Source of the DNA: Streptomyces chartreusis NRRL 3882
GTDB taxonomy: Bacteria > Actinomycetota > Actinomycetes > Streptomycetales > Streptomycetaceae
NCBI RefSeq assembly: GCF_900236475.1
Contig: NZ_LT963352.1
Span: 4,294,501 to 4,358,500 of the forward strand
Direction: 5' to 3'
Length of the DNA stretch: 64,000 nt
Shown: positions 8,051 through 16,293 of the stretch, piece by piece
How positions within the stretch are numbered: position 1 is the first letter of the stretch
Layout: each line of letters opens with the position of its first letter
Position numbers and translations under genes: made by a program
The notes under the pieces: generated by a model
Told to the model about the DNA's origin: nothing
The model's input: the letters and a program-made list of their open reading frames with translations, nothing else
Database searches by the model: none

Positions 8051-8300
8051 CATTGGACACTGCCCCGGTTAGCCTTTTTCTCGTTGACACGGATCACTGA
8101 TCGGAGAAGGACGGAGGAGCAGACGCCATCAGGATCGCCCGGCGCGAGCAGCGCTCGGCCGGGTACCGCAAGACCCCGGATTGGAAGGTGGTCCCCGGTC
8201 ACGCAGCCGCGATCCCCGCACACCCCCTCCTGCAGGGCCGGTAGCGGAAACAGAAGGTCGGCGCAGCATTAGGGCCGACAGATGGTGTTCAATTTCCTTC

Positions 8301-8332
8301 GGGGCCCTGGTGCCGTACGGCACCAGGGCCCC
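8301..8332 (+). promoter_or_regulatory. 32-base perfect palindrome in the leader of the MerR-like gene
   Basis: The arms GGGGCCCTGGTGCC and GGCACCAGGGCCCC surround GTAC. It ends 26 bases before the ATG at 8358. As RNA it would form a 14-bp stem just ahead of the ribosome-binding site; as DNA it could be a dimer operator. Its position between any promoter and the gene suggests attenuation or a terminator for an upstream short transcript. Confidence 0.6.
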
Positions 8333-8357
8333 TCGACGCGTTGTACTACGAGGTGAC

Positions 8358-8711
8358 ATGACAGCAGATACCCCGCTCAGCGATCGTCTGGACGACGACG
8401 ACTACCCCGCGTACACCATGGGGCGGGCCGCCGAGATGCTCGGCACCACCCCGGCCTTCCTCCGCGCCATCGGTGAGGCTCGTCTGATCACTCCGCTGCG
8501 CTCGGAGGGCGGACACCGCCGGTACTCCCGCTACCAGCTGCGCATCGCCGCGCGCGCCCGCGAGCTCGTCGACCGGGGCACCCCGATCGAGGCCGCCTGC
8601 CGCATCGTCATCCTCGAGGACCAGCTCGAGGAAGCTCAGCGCATCAACGCCGAGTACCGCCGCCGTGCCGGTCACGACGCGCCCGAAGGGTCCGTCGCCG
8701 ATCCCCGCTGA
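8358..8711 (+). CDS. MerR-like helix-turn-helix regulator
   Basis: A 117-residue protein with one MerR-type winged helix-turn-helix: [20 protein letters not shown], then [20 protein letters not shown], the wing motif GGHRRY being diagnostic. It lacks a long effector-binding domain, having only a short helical tail ([20 protein letters not shown]) suited to coiled-coil dimerisation. This layout recalls the small BldC-like regulators of Streptomyces, but it is longer and need not share their role. The start is ATG 8358 behind GAGGTG. The leader carries a 32-base palindrome and an inverted repeat. Confidence 0.85.
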   Translation: MTADTPLSDRLDDDDYPAYTMGRAAEMLGTTPAFLRAIGEARLITPLRSEGGHRRYSRYQLRIAARARELVDRGTPIEAACRIVILEDQLEEAQRINAEYRRRAGHDAPEGSVADPR

Positions 8712-8750
8712 TCACCTGACGAATTGCGCGAACCAGACAGGGGGCGCGGC

Positions 8751-9107
8751 ATGATCCGTTCAGCTGACATCCGCGAATGGCGTGACCACGACGTGGTCGA
8801 CCCCAAGCAGCACAAGATCGGCATGCTCGAAGCGGTCTACGTGGACACCGCCACCGACCAACCGGCCATGGCCACCGTCCGGACCGGGCTGCCCAGCCGC
8901 CGGCGCCTGGTCTTCGTCCCCCTCGACGACGCCGTTCTCGGGCCGGGCTACGTCCAGGTGCCCTACGCCAGGGGACAGGTGCGCAAAGCCCCCTCGATCG
9001 GCACGGACGACGTCCTGCCGGCCGAGCGGGAGGAGGAGATCTTCCAGCACTACGGCATGACGTACCAGGCGGGAGCAGGGGGCGAACGCCGGCTCGCCCG
9101 CCGTTGA
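8751..9107 (+). CDS. PRC-barrel domain protein
   Basis: A 118-residue soluble protein starting at ATG 8751 after GGGGGCGC. It opens with RSADIREWRDHDVVDPKQHK, followed by the beta-barrel pattern IGMLEAVYVDTATDQPAMAT and the strand RLVFVPLDDAVLGPGYVQVP, typical of actinobacterial PRC-barrel stress-associated proteins. PRC-barrels mediate protein or RNA contacts and have no known catalysis. The C-terminal AEREEEIFQHYGM resembles the extension of family members. It follows the MerR-like gene by 39 bases and precedes a tiny membrane protein, so the three may be co-transcribed. Confidence 0.85.
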   Translation: MIRSADIREWRDHDVVDPKQHKIGMLEAVYVDTATDQPAMATVRTGLPSRRRLVFVPLDDAVLGPGYVQVPYARGQVRKAPSIGTDDVLPAEREEEIFQHYGMTYQAGAGGERRLARR

Positions 9108-9141
9108 CCGCAGGCGCGTGGCACAGGAGAGGTGGTCCGCG

Positions 9142-9315
9142 GTGATGGCGCTCTTCCTTCTGGTCGTCCTCGTGGCCGTCGCCCTGGGAATCATCGGCGT
9201 GGCAGCGGACGGCCTCGGCTATCTCCTCGCCATCGGCATCGTGCTCCTCGCCGTCGACGTCATCTTCTTCGCGGTACGGCTGTCCCGGCGCGCGGGTCGG
9301 CGGCCCGTGCGCTGA
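9142..9315 (+). CDS. Tiny two-helix membrane protein
   Basis: About 57 residues: two hydrophobic helices (MALFLLVVLVAVALGIIGVA and LLAIGIVLLAVDVIFFAV) and a basic tail RLSRRAGRRPVR, predicting an inner-membrane hairpin with a cytoplasmic C-terminus. GTG 9142 or ATG 9145 is preferred because GGAGAGG lies 9-12 bases upstream; GTG 9118 would add eight residues. Similar small hydrophobic proteins are common in actinobacteria and are of unknown function. It sits 34 bases after the PRC-barrel gene. Confidence 0.7.
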   Translation: MMALFLLVVLVAVALGIIGVAADGLGYLLAIGIVLLAVDVIFFAVRLSRRAGRRPVR

Positions 9316-9393
9316 CGACGGCAGGCGTGCGACCGGGCATCCTGCCCGGCTGGACCAGCTCGGGCCCGGCCAGTCCATCGATACGCGAGGAGA

Positions 9394-9425
9394 GATATCC
9401 TTGGATGCATCGATGATATCCATGG
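9394..9425. promoter_or_regulatory. Direct-repeat operator candidate for VapBC
   Basis: GATATCCTTGG (9394-9404) is repeated as GATATCCATGG (9415-9425), exactly 21 bp apart, two helical turns. The right copy overlaps the vapB ribosome-binding site. VapB antitoxins normally bind their own promoter, so this is a good autoregulatory site. Confidence 0.6.
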
Positions 9426-9436
9426 AGGTGCATCCG

Positions 9437-9652
9437 ATGAGTCGGACCGTGATCGACCTCGATGACCAGCTGGTGGCGGACGTGGCCAAGGCGCTCGGTA
9501 CCAGCACCAAGAAGGAGACGGTCAATACCGCCCTGCGCGAAGTGCTCGAGAACCGGCGCCGGGCGCTGGCCCTCACCCGGCTGCGGGCGGCGGCGGAGGA
9601 AGGCGCCTTCGATCTGGACATCTTCGAGGACAAGGGGAACTACCGCCGGTGA
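9437..9652 (+). CDS. vapB: VapB-type antitoxin
   Basis: A 71-residue antitoxin. The N-terminus SRTVIDLDDQLVADVAKALG, then TSTKKETVNTALREVLENRR, is the ribbon-helix-helix DNA-binding domain seen in actinobacterial VapB proteins. The C-terminal DLDIFEDKGNYRR would wrap the toxin. ATG 9437 is chosen because GGAGGTG lies six bases upstream; the open frame from TTG 9401 would read through the operator repeats. It is translationally coupled to the toxin, whose GTG overlaps its TGA. Confidence 0.9.
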   Translation: MSRTVIDLDDQLVADVAKALGTSTKKETVNTALREVLENRRRALALTRLRAAAEEGAFDLDIFEDKGNYRR

Positions 9653-10071
9653 ACGCCGCGCAGTTCCTGATCGACACCAGCGCGCTCGCCCGGCTGCTGC
9701 GCGGCGACGCCGAGCAGTACGGGTGGGACCAGGCGGCGGCAGCCGGGCTCATCGCCACCTGCCCCGTTACCGAGCTGGAGTTCTTCTACAGCGCTCGCTC
9801 CGCCGCCGACCGCACACAGGGCATCGAGGACATGCGCCTGCTCTTCGGCTGGGTGCCGGTGGACGACCGCGCATACGACCGCGCCTGGCAGGTCCAGGAG
9901 ATCCTCACCGAGCGCGGACAGCACCGCAGCGCCGGAGCCGTCGACCTCGTGGTGGCCGCCACAGCCGAGCTGCAAGGACTGACACTCCTGCACCGTGACC
10001 GGGACTTCGAGTGCATCGCCGCCGTCACCGGCCAGGCACTCCAGTGGTACGGCCCCGAAGCCGGTAAGTGA
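9649..10071 (+). CDS. vapC: VapC-type PIN-domain ribonuclease toxin
   Basis: A 140-residue PIN-domain toxin, predicted to cleave RNA with Mg2+ or Mn2+ until neutralised by VapB. The acidic centre is complete: Asp in FLIDTSALARL, Glu in VTELEFFYSARS, Asp in GAVDLVVAATA and Asp in LLHRDRDFECIA. It starts at GTG 9649, in a GTGA overlap with the antitoxin stop. The specific RNA target cannot be told from the sequence. The intact active site and tight coupling suggest a functional pair. Confidence 0.92.
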   Translation: MNAAQFLIDTSALARLLRGDAEQYGWDQAAAAGLIATCPVTELEFFYSARSAADRTQGIEDMRLLFGWVPVDDRAYDRAWQVQEILTERGQHRSAGAVDLVVAATAELQGLTLLHRDRDFECIAAVTGQALQWYGPEAGK

Positions 10072-10141
10072 GCCGGGGGCGTCCTCGTTCCGGTCAGGAA
10101 TCGAGAAGCGCGGGTCCCGAGCCGTGCCTAGCGTCGGTGTC

Positions 10142-10768
10142 ATGACTTCCATCGAATCCGTCACCCTCGAAGTGGACGACCCCGCCGCCGCCCGCCGCTT
10201 CTACAGCAGCGCGTTCGGACTGGACGGACAGGTGCGCGTGCGGGCCTCAAAGGCTCCTGCGGCCGGCTTCCGCGGGTTCACCCTGTCGCTCGTGGTGTCC
10301 CAGCCGGCCGATGTCAACGCCCTCGTCGACGCCGCCGTGGAGGCCGGTGCCACGACGCTGAAGCCCGCCGCCAGGTCGCTGTGGGGTTACGGGGGTGTCG
10401 TGCAGGCACCGGACGGGACGATCTGGCAGGTCGCGTCGTCGTCGAAGAAGGACACCGGCCCGGCCACCCGGCGGATCGACGAGATCGTGCTCCTGCTGGG
10501 GGTCGCGGACATGGCCCGGAGCAAGCGGTTCTACGTCGAGCACGGCCTCCCCGTCGCGAAGAGCTTCGGCAGCAGGTACGTCGAGTTCGCCACCGGGCCG
10601 GGCTCGGTCAAGCCGGCGCTGTACAAGCGCCGGGGCCTGGCCAAGCTCGTCGGCGTCGCTCCCGACGGCACCGGATCGCACCGGCTCACGGTCAACGGCG
10701 ACACCGGGCCCTTCACCGACCCGGACGGGTTCGCGTGGGCGACGGCTTCGCAGACCGTGTCGCCGTGA
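10142..10768 (+). CDS. Two-domain glyoxalase/VOC-superfamily protein
   Basis: A 208-residue protein with two vicinal-oxygen-chelate repeats: MTSIESVTLEVDDPAAARRF starts the first and RRIDEIVLLLGVADMARSKR the second, each ending near a (D)PDGxxW/A motif (APDGTIWQVAS and DPDGFAWATA). VOC proteins are metal-dependent lyases, dioxygenases or resistance proteins. Here typical His/Glu metal ligands are not obvious, so a binding role is possible. The start is ATG 10142; a long upstream extension is in frame but overlaps vapC. It is probably monocistronic. Confidence 0.82.
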   Translation: MTSIESVTLEVDDPAAARRFYSSAFGLDGQVRVRASKAPAAGFRGFTLSLVVSQPADVNALVDAAVEAGATTLKPAARSLWGYGGVVQAPDGTIWQVASSSKKDTGPATRRIDEIVLLLGVADMARSKRFYVEHGLPVAKSFGSRYVEFATGPGSVKPALYKRRGLAKLVGVAPDGTGSHRLTVNGDTGPFTDPDGFAWATASQTVSP

Positions 10769-10840
10769 CCGACCTTACGGAGTCGTGACGTACGGGCGCG
10801 GTCCCGTGGTGCGCCGGGGTCGCGGGCCTAGCGTGGCCGT

Positions 10841-11842
10841 ATGCGTGTACTGGTCACCGGCGGTGCCGGGTTCATCGGGTCCCATGTGGTCGCGGCCCTG
10901 CGGGAGCGCGGGCACGAGGCGGTCGTGTTCGACGTGCGGGAGGACGCCGGTGCCGACGTACGGGTTCCGGCCGCCGTCGGCCGTGCCCTGGCCGGGGTGG
11001 ACGCGGTGTGTCACCAGGCCGCGAGGGTCGGGCTCGGCGACGGGGTCGCCGACGCGGCGGAGTACGTCTCCCACAACGACCTCGGGACCGCCGTACTCCT
11101 CACCGCCATGGCGGAGGCGGATGTACGGCGTCTCGTGCTGGCCGGGTCGATGGTGGTCTACGGGGAGGGGCGGTACGAGTGCCCCCGGCACGGGGTCGTA
11201 CGGCCCGGGCCGCGTGCCGTCACCGACCTCGGCGCCGGCCGGTTCGAGCCGCCGTGCCCGGTGTGCGGGGCGGACCTCGTCCCCGGGCTGGTCGGCGAGG
11301 ACGCCCCGGCCGACCCGAGGAACGTGTACGCGACGACCAAGCTGACCCAGGAACACCTGGCCGCCGCCTGGGCCCGCTGCACGGGCGGCTCGGCGGTGTC
11401 GCTGCGCTACCACAACGTGTACGGGCCCGGCATGCCCCGCGACACCCCGTACGCCGGTGTCGCCTCCTTCTTCCGCTCGGCGCTCGCCCGGGGCGAGGCA
11501 CCGCGCGTGTTCGAGGACGGGCGGCAGCGCAGGGACTTCGTGCACGTCCGGGACGTGGCGGCGGCCAATGCCGTGGTCCTGGAGGCGGAGGCCGCCCCGG
11601 GTGTGCTGACGGCGTACAACACCGGCAGCGGCGACCCGCACACCGTCGGGGAGATGGCCCGGGCGCTGGCCGCCGCGTACGGCGGGCCCGAGCCCGTCGT
11701 CACCGGCGAGTACCGGCTCGGGGACGTACGGCACATCACAGCGGACTCGTCGCGACTGCGAGCCGAGTCGGGCTGGAAGCCGGCGGTCGGGTTCGAGGAG
11801 GGCATGGCGGAGTTCGCGCGGGCCGGGATGCGGGAGGCGTAG
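10841..11842 (+). CDS. NAD-dependent sugar-nucleotide epimerase/dehydratase
   Basis: A 333-residue extended SDR. The cofactor motif TGGAGFIGSHV lies at residues 5-15 and the catalytic YATTK motif (Tyr, Lys) near 165. A substrate loop (RYHNVYGPGMP) and the late motif RDFVHVRDVAAAN are also present. An insert before the catalytic Tyr carries CPRH and CPVC, a probable zinc-binding knuckle typical of one actinobacterial subgroup. Such enzymes epimerise or dehydrate nucleotide sugars; the substrate is unknown. It ends convergent with the histidine kinase at a strong shared terminator. Possible sugar-pathway partners, GT2 and DUF2064, lie at 13.8-15.2 kb. Confidence 0.9.
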   Translation: MRVLVTGGAGFIGSHVVAALRERGHEAVVFDVREDAGADVRVPAAVGRALAGVDAVCHQAARVGLGDGVADAAEYVSHNDLGTAVLLTAMAEADVRRLVLAGSMVVYGEGRYECPRHGVVRPGPRAVTDLGAGRFEPPCPVCGADLVPGLVGEDAPADPRNVYATTKLTQEHLAAAWARCTGGSAVSLRYHNVYGPGMPRDTPYAGVASFFRSALARGEAPRVFEDGRQRRDFVHVRDVAAANAVVLEAEAAPGVLTAYNTGSGDPHTVGEMARALAAAYGGPEPVVTGEYRLGDVRHITADSSRLRAESGWKPAVGFEEGMAEFARAGMREA

Positions 11843-11858
11843 GCCCCCCGATGGACCG

Positions 11859-11900
11859 GTGGTGCTGCCCGCGTTACGAAGCGGCCGCGGGCAGCACCAC
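11859..11900. terminator. Bidirectional terminator between convergent genes
   Basis: A 15-bp perfect stem (11859-11873 with 11886-11900) and a 12-base loop, lying between the epimerase and the histidine kinase. Its right arm lies in the last codons of the kinase, so it can stop transcription from both sides. Confidence 0.75.
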
Positions 11901-12982
11901 CTCGAAACGACAGCCGCCGGGGATGTTCCGTACGCTGGCCCGGCCTTGGTGCGCCTCCACGATCCCCCGGACGATGGCGAGGCCGAGGCCCGCTCCGGCC
12001 GGGGGCGTCCGGGCGTGTGTGCCGCGCCAGCCGGTGTCGAAGACGCGCGGCAGGTCCTCGTCGGGGATGCCGCCGCAGCCGTCCGTCACGGACAGCACCA
12101 CGCCCTCGGTGGAGCGTTCCGCGCTGACGGCGACCGTGCCGTCGGCCGGGGTCCGGCGGATGGCGTTGACCAGCAGGTTGCCCAGCACCCGGCTCATCTC
12201 CTTGCCGTCCACCTCCACCGGCACCGGCTCGATACGGCCGCCCACCAGCCGCACCCCGTGCTCCCGGGCGAGCGGGTCGGCTCCCGCCAGCGCGTCGCCC
12301 ACCAGGTCGTACAGGGAGATCCGGCTGGGTGCCAGGGCGAGCGCGCCGGCGTGGATGCGGGAGAGTTCGAAGAGGTCGCCCACCATGTCGTTGAGGCGTT
12401 CGACCTCGGTGCGGATCTGCTTCAGATAGCGGCCGGGGTCGGCGGCGACGCCGTCCTCCAGGGCCTCCGACATGGCCCGCAGACCGGCCAGCGGGGTGCG
12501 CAGGTCGTGCGAGATCCAGGCGACGAGTTCCCGCCGGGAGGTCTCCAACGCGCGTTCCCGCTCCCGGGATTCGGCGAGTCTGGCGCTGGTGGCGGCCAGT
12601 TCGCGGCTCAGGTGGTCCAGTTCGGCGGTCGTCGGGCCGACGGGGGCGGCGAAGTTCCCGCCGTCGCCGAAGGAGCGTGCGGCCACGGCGAGTGCGCGGC
12701 TGCGGGCGACGACCCAGCGGCCCAGCAGCAGCGCGGTGGCCAGGGAGACGACGGCCGCCATGGCGACGACGGTCGTGACGACGGTCAGGTCGTGCGGGGA
12801 GAGGAACATCGCCCAGGCGACGGCGAGCGTGCCCGCGAGCATCGCGACGACGCCGACCGCCGCGACCACGGCGAGCGAGGCGGTGAGCGACCGGCGCCGG
12901 ATCAGGCGCAGCACCCCGGCCCCGGCCAGGCCGGTGGCCGCGGCACCGGCGAAGGCGTACAGGGCGATGAGGAGCGTGTCGT

Positions 12983-12986
<4 letters not shown>
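11874..12986 (-). CDS. Sensor histidine kinase (HisKA/HATPase_c)
   Basis: A 370-residue membrane kinase. Three hydrophobic helices occupy about residues 1-120 (TLLIALYAFAGAAATG, LAVVAAVGVVAMLAG and VVTTVVAMAAVVSLATALLL) with little extracellular sequence. A linker and HisKA domain follow, with phospho-acceptor His160 in ISHDLRTPLAG, then the ATPase N-box VLGNLLVNAIRR, G1 DGCGGIPD and G2 GAGLGLAIV. The start is GTG 12986, in a GTGA overlap with the response-regulator stop; an in-frame extension further upstream lies inside the regulator gene and is spurious. The short sensor suggests it detects a membrane or cytoplasmic signal. Its 3' end contains half of a terminator shared with the epimerase gene. 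Confidence 0.93.
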
Positions 12987-13714
<728 letters not shown>

Positions 13715-13836
13715 GGTTCCAGCGTCGCACCGGGCCGCCGGCGATGGCCCGTCCGGACGCCCCTCGGCCGTCGACGTCCGCGTTTCGTAAGGAGCGGGAG
13801 TCCGGTATGCCCGTTTCGCGTTCGTAGGGTGAGACC

Positions 13837-14541
13837 GTGACGACGACTCCTTCGGACGTCGACGTGGTGCTGCCCTGCCTGAACGAGGCCGAGGCCCTGC
13901 CCTGGGTGCTCGAACGGATCCCGCCGGGCTGGCGCGCACTCGTCGTCGACAACGGTTCCACCGACGGCTCGGCCCAGGTCGCCCGCGCGCTGGGCGCGAC
14001 GGTCGTGCACGAGCCGCGCCGGGGCTTCGGCGCGGCCTGCCACGCCGGGCTGATGGCCGCCACCGCCGACGTGGTGTGCTTCTGCGACTGCGACGCCTCC
14101 CTCGACCCTTCGCTCCTCGTCCCCTTCGTGCGCGAGGTGCGAGGCGGCGGCGCCGACCTGGTTCTCGGGCGGCGGCGACCGCGGGGGCGGGGCGCGTGGC
14201 CCGCGCACGCCCGTGCCGGGAACCTCGCGCTCGCGCGGATGCTGCGCCGCCGCACCGGGCTGCGGCTGCACGACCTCGGTCCCCTGCGCGCCGCCCGCCG
14301 CGAGCCGCTGCTCGCCCTCGGTCTCACCGACCGGCGCAGCGGCTATCCGCTCCAGATGGTGGTGCGCGCGGCCGACGCCGGCTGGCGGATCGCCGAGTAC
14401 GACGTGCCGTATCTGCCGCGCACCGGTGCCTCGAAGGTGACGGGCACATGGCGGGGCACCTGGCAGGCGGTACGGGACATGAGCCGGGTGCTGGGCGAGG
14501 CGCCCGGCGAGGCTCCGGCCGTGGGGAGGGGCGTACGGTGA
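13837..14541 (+). CDS. Family 2 glycosyltransferase
   Basis: A 234-residue GT-A fold transferase. The N-terminus DVDVVLPCLNEAEALPWVLE, then LVVDNGSTDGSAQVARALGA (nucleotide-binding), and the DxD-like CFCDCDASLD segment that binds the metal-nucleotide are intact, and a later SGYPLQMVVRAADAGWRI is typical of the dolichol-phosphate-sugar-synthase-like subgroup. No membrane anchor is present. GTG 13837 follows AGGGTGAGA. It overlaps the DUF2064 gene by GTGA. The pair corresponds to gene families sometimes named after arsenosugar biosynthesis, but no arsenic gene is nearby. Confidence 0.9.
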   Translation: MTTTPSDVDVVLPCLNEAEALPWVLERIPPGWRALVVDNGSTDGSAQVARALGATVVHEPRRGFGAACHAGLMAATADVVCFCDCDASLDPSLLVPFVREVRGGGADLVLGRRRPRGRGAWPAHARAGNLALARMLRRRTGLRLHDLGPLRAARREPLLALGLTDRRSGYPLQMVVRAADAGWRIAEYDVPYLPRTGASKVTGTWRGTWQAVRDMSRVLGEAPGEAPAVGRGVR

Positions 14542-15221
14542 CCGCGCTGCTCGTCATCGCCAAGGAGCCGCGCCCCGGCCGGGTCAAGACCCGGCTCACC
14601 CCGCCCTTCACGCCCCGTCAGGCCGCGTCCCTCGCCGAGGCGTCCCTCGCCGACACCCTGGACGCGGTGGCGGCGGCCCCGGCCGGGCGCAGGGTCCTCG
14701 TCCTCGACGGGGAGCCCGGCCCCTGGCTGCCGCCCGGCTTCGACGTCGTACCGCAGTGCGCGGGCGGTCTCGACGAGCGGCTGGCGGACGCGTTCGCGCG
14801 CTGTGCCGGTCCGGCCCTGCTCATCGGCATGGACACGCCGCAGGTGACGCCGGAGCTGCTCGCCGTGGACTTCACCGGCTGCGACGCCTGGTTCGGCCCG
14901 GCCGAGGACGGCGGCTTCTGGGCCCTCGGCCTGGCCCGCCCCGACCCGGCGCTGCTGCGGGGCGTGCCCATGTCGACCTCCGCGACGGGGGCGGTCCAGC
15001 GGGACCGGCTCGTCGCGGCGGGCCTGCGGGTCCGCGACCTGCCCCGCCTGCGCGACGTCGACACGGCGGCCGACGCCCACGCGGTCGCCGCGCTGGCCCC
15101 GGGCGGCCGGTTCGCGGCGCGGCTGGCCGGTTGTGCGGCGCCGGCCTCCCGCACGGACGGGGGTGCGGGGCGGCTTTCTCCGTGTGCGGCGCCGGACTCC
15201 CGCCCGGCCGGGCCCCGATGA
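14538..15221 (+). CDS. DUF2064 (TIGR04282-type) nucleotidyl/glycosyltransferase-like protein
   Basis: A 227-residue protein starting at GTG 14538, overlapping the GT2 stop. The family signatures LLVIAKEPRPGRVKTRLTPP, LDERLADAF, LLIGMDTPQVTP and WFGPAEDGGFWALGL are all present; the first resembles the nucleotide-binding entry of sugar-nucleotidyltransferases. Members occur next to a GT2 partner and are thought to activate or transfer a sugar. The last 30 residues are Ala/Pro/Arg-rich and look like a non-conserved tail. It overlaps the next gene by ATGA. Substrate unknown. Confidence 0.88.
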   Translation: MTALLVIAKEPRPGRVKTRLTPPFTPRQAASLAEASLADTLDAVAAAPAGRRVLVLDGEPGPWLPPGFDVVPQCAGGLDERLADAFARCAGPALLIGMDTPQVTPELLAVDFTGCDAWFGPAEDGGFWALGLARPDPALLRGVPMSTSATGAVQRDRLVAAGLRVRDLPRLRDVDTAADAHAVAALAPGGRFAARLAGCAAPASRTDGGAGRLSPCAAPDSRPAGPR

Positions 15222-15982
15222 GCGCCCCGCCCGTCACCGCCGTCGCCTGGGCAGCCGCCGACCCCTACGCCGCTGCCCTGCGCGCCGGTCAGGGGCCGCT
15301 GTTCCTGCGGCGGGCCGACGGCTGGCTGCTGCCGCTGGAGGTGGAGCGCTGGTGTGCGCGGGCCGATGCGGTGGACCGGGGCGTGCTGGACCGGTGCGAG
15401 GGGACCGTGCTGGACGTGGGATGCGGGCCCGGGCGGCTCGTGGCGGAACTCGCCGCGCGGGGCCGGGCCGTACTCGGCATCGACGTCAGCGCCGCCGCCG
15501 TCGACCACACCGTACGGATGGGGGGCCAGGCGCTGCGGCGCTCGGTGTTCGAGCCGCTGCCCGGCGAGGGCCGCTGGGACACCGTCCTGCTCATGGACGG
15601 CAACATCGGCATCGGCGGCGACCCGCGCGCCCTGCTGGACCGGGTGGCCGGACTCCTGCGCCCCGGCGGTCTGTTGATCGCCGAGACCGCGCCGGTGGAC
15701 ATCGACGAACGCGCCCACGTGCGGGTCGTCGGCCGCACGGACGCGCGCGGCACCGGCGATCCCTTCCCCTGGGCGCGGCTCGGCACGCCCGCCCTGCTCC
15801 GGTACGCCCGGGGTTGGACACGGGCCGGTCAGTGGACGGCCGACGGCCGCCGCTTCGCCGCCCTGCGCAGCCGCAGCAGCCGCACCGCCAGCAGCAGCGC
15901 CGAGCCGCCGAAGAGGACGGCGGTGATCAGCAGCCAGCGGGCGGCGAACACGTCCGCGGGCAGCCCGGTGGCGGACCGGTAG
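15218..15982 (+). CDS. Class I SAM-dependent methyltransferase
   Basis: A 254-residue methyltransferase with motif I TVLDVGCGPGRL and acidic loop VLGIDVSAAAV, then WDTVLLMDGNIGIGGDP and LLRPGGLLIAETAP (post-motifs). ATG 15218 overlaps the DUF2064 stop (ATGA), making GT2, DUF2064 and this gene one translationally coupled unit. The C-terminal 50 codons lie antisense to the 3' end of the membrane gene on the minus strand. The conserved fold ends by about residue 215 (GRRFAALRSRS), so the tail may be dispensable. The methyl acceptor is unknown. Confidence 0.87.
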   Translation: MSAPPVTAVAWAAADPYAAALRAGQGPLFLRRADGWLLPLEVERWCARADAVDRGVLDRCEGTVLDVGCGPGRLVAELAARGRAVLGIDVSAAAVDHTVRMGGQALRRSVFEPLPGEGRWDTVLLMDGNIGIGGDPRALLDRVAGLLRPGGLLIAETAPVDIDERAHVRVVGRTDARGTGDPFPWARLGTPALLRYARGWTRAGQWTADGRRFAALRSRSSRTASSSAEPPKRTAVISSQRAANTSAGSPVADR

Positions 15983-16293
15983 CGCCGCTCCACCATGCCG
16001 CTGACCAGCGGGAACCATACGAGGAGCAGCAGCCCGGAGAGAGCCGCCGGTACGCGCACGTAACGCACCCACTCGCGGCGCGTGCCGAGCCCCCGTACGA
16101 CCGCCCGGTCCAGGGCCGCGTACAACGGCAGCAGCACGAGGTCGTGCAGCAGCGCCGCGCCGACGAACCACAGCGCCACGCCGAGCCAGTCACCGGCGAG
16201 CAGCCGTACGCCCGCGTAGGCGGCCAGCGCGAACGAGCAGGTGAGCAGGAGAAGTTGGAAGGGGCTTCCGACGGGGAAGCGCGGCCGGCGCAT
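15829..16293 (-). CDS. Four-helix membrane protein, partner of the molybdopterin oxidoreductase
   Basis: A 154-residue protein with four hydrophobic segments (about residues 8-28, 31-52, 72-92 and 118-140) and a basic C-terminus RLRRAAKRRPSAVH. Its ATG overlaps the TGA of the upstream oxidoreductase gene, so the two are coupled. No catalytic motif was recognised. Co-expression suggests it anchors or passes electrons to the cytochrome-b/molybdopterin protein, but this is inference. The last 154 bases overlap the methyltransferase gene on the other strand. Confidence 0.8.
   Translation of the reverse strand: MRRPRFPVGSPFQLLLLTCSFALAAYAGVRLLAGDWLGVALWFVGAALLHDLVLLPLYAALDRAVVRGLGTRREWVRYVRVPAALSGLLLLVWFPLVSGMVERRYRSATGLPADVFAARWLLITAVLFGGSALLLAVRLLRLRRAAKRRPSAVH

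Noticed and set aside
13837-15221. Arsenosugar biosynthesis locus
   Set aside because: The two families carry that name, but no arsenic methyltransferase, radical SAM or ars resistance gene is present.
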